Shown in pieces: positions 63,859 through 64,000 of a stretch of 64,000 nucleotides of DNA. A model generated the notes under the pieces. The model saw nothing but the letters and a program-made list of their open reading frames with translations, had not been told where the DNA came from and did no database searches. Where the stretch lies: NCBI GenBank assembly GCA_035641315.1, contig DASQUK010000274.1:1-64000 (forward strand). The letters run 5' to 3'. A program made the translations under genes and the position numbers. Position 1 is the stretch's first letter. Each line of letters opens with the position of its first letter. The stretch is from DASQUK01 sp035641315 (GTDB taxonomy: Bacteria > Actinomycetota > Acidimicrobiia > Acidimicrobiales > VFJN01).

Positions 63859-63892
63859 CTCGGGGGCTGCGCCCCCGGACCCCGTCGCCGCC
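63859..63892. repeat. hairpin repeat copy B (GGGGGCTGCGCCCCC core)
   Basis: This is the second copy of the 34-bp repeat at 51715-51748, with three visible differences. It lies 23 bp after the rsbX stop. Confidence 0.6.
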
Positions 63893-63907
63893 CGGCTCCC
63901 TGGCTTG

Positions 63908-63966
63908 TCGACCCAACTATCCGCCCGACTCGCAACGACGAGGCGAGCGGGCTCTAGTTGGGTCGA
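63908..63966. other. long imperfect stem-loop after the stressosome operon
   Basis: The outer arms TCGACCCAACTA and TAGTTGGGTCGA pair perfectly over 12 bp. Inside, GCCCG pairs with CGGGC and CTCG with CGAG, with small internal loops and an 11-nt apical loop. This is the strongest fold at this end of the window. It may be an operon terminator, a small structured RNA or an end of a mobile element. The last 34 bases of the window hold no gene I can support. Confidence 0.55.
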
Positions 63967-64000
63967 TCGCGCGGTCGGCCGGTCCGGAGCTGCGCTCATG

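Noticed and set aside
63998..64000. ATG at the last three bases as a possible next gene start
   Set aside because: No coding sequence follows within the window, so it cannot be tested.

Overview
The window is a very GC-rich, densely packed actinobacterial chromosome segment with no rRNA, tRNA, CRISPR array or insertion sequence that I could find. A deep-branching Actinomycetota, perhaps class Acidimicrobiia, is the best guess. The reasons are a bL37-like micro-ribosomal protein, an F420-type PPOX-family flavoprotein, DUF5709 and DUF6766 proteins, many GTG/TTG starts, and repeated TANNNT boxes 6-9 nt before start codons (a leaderless-mRNA signature). The taxonomic placement is inference.

Layout. 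1-1971: end of a truncated gene, then cytochrome c heme lyase ccmF. 1951-16794 (minus): an eight-gene, nearly gapless operon with two paralogous exported proteins, an ABC-2 ATPase and permease, a Gly-Gln-repeat membrane protein, a MoxR AAA+ ATPase, a DUF58 protein and a 1520-aa protein with three von Willebrand A domains. 16868-19137 (minus): DHA2 drug exporter with a co-transcribed TetR. 19286-21510 (minus): cysteine desulfurase and mnmA, the tRNA 2-thiouridine pathway. 21576-25728: methyltransferase, galT with a coupled micro-ORF, and the converging ychF-DUF192-rsmI group. 25766-33671: SIMPL protein, HhH-PHP phosphoesterase, Xre/RES toxin-antitoxin-like pair, bL37, prolyl oligopeptidase, and two exported or unknown proteins. 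33692-44656: PPOX flavoprotein, adenosine kinase, M1 aminopeptidase, membrane protein, hydrolase, ferredoxin and ferredoxin reductase, YcaQ-like glycosylase, nitroreductase, secreted subtilase. 44714-46251 (minus): SEC-C methionine aminopeptidase and a MazF/RHH toxin-antitoxin pair with a striking operator.

46478-48840: menC-like enolase coupled to threonine ammonia-lyase. 48895-55393: a translationally coupled ADP-heptose and carbamoylation cluster (gmhB, GT9, GT4, gmhA, hldE, NodU/CmcH carbamoyltransferase), followed by an XRE regulator divergent from gmd. It most likely builds a heptose-containing, carbamoylated surface or secreted glycan. 56988-61405: DUF6766, DUF5709, a phytoene-desaturase-like oxidoreductase, a lipase-maturation-factor-like membrane protein and a universal stress protein. 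61500-63835: a stressosome module (RsbR, RsbS, RsbT, RsbX-like phosphatase). The window ends in a hairpin repeat and a long stem-loop.

Most operons are joined by ATGA/GTGA or one-base stop/start overlaps, which indicates translational coupling. The strongest candidates for under-described biology are the VWA/MoxR/ABC operon and the heptose-carbamoyl glycan cluster.
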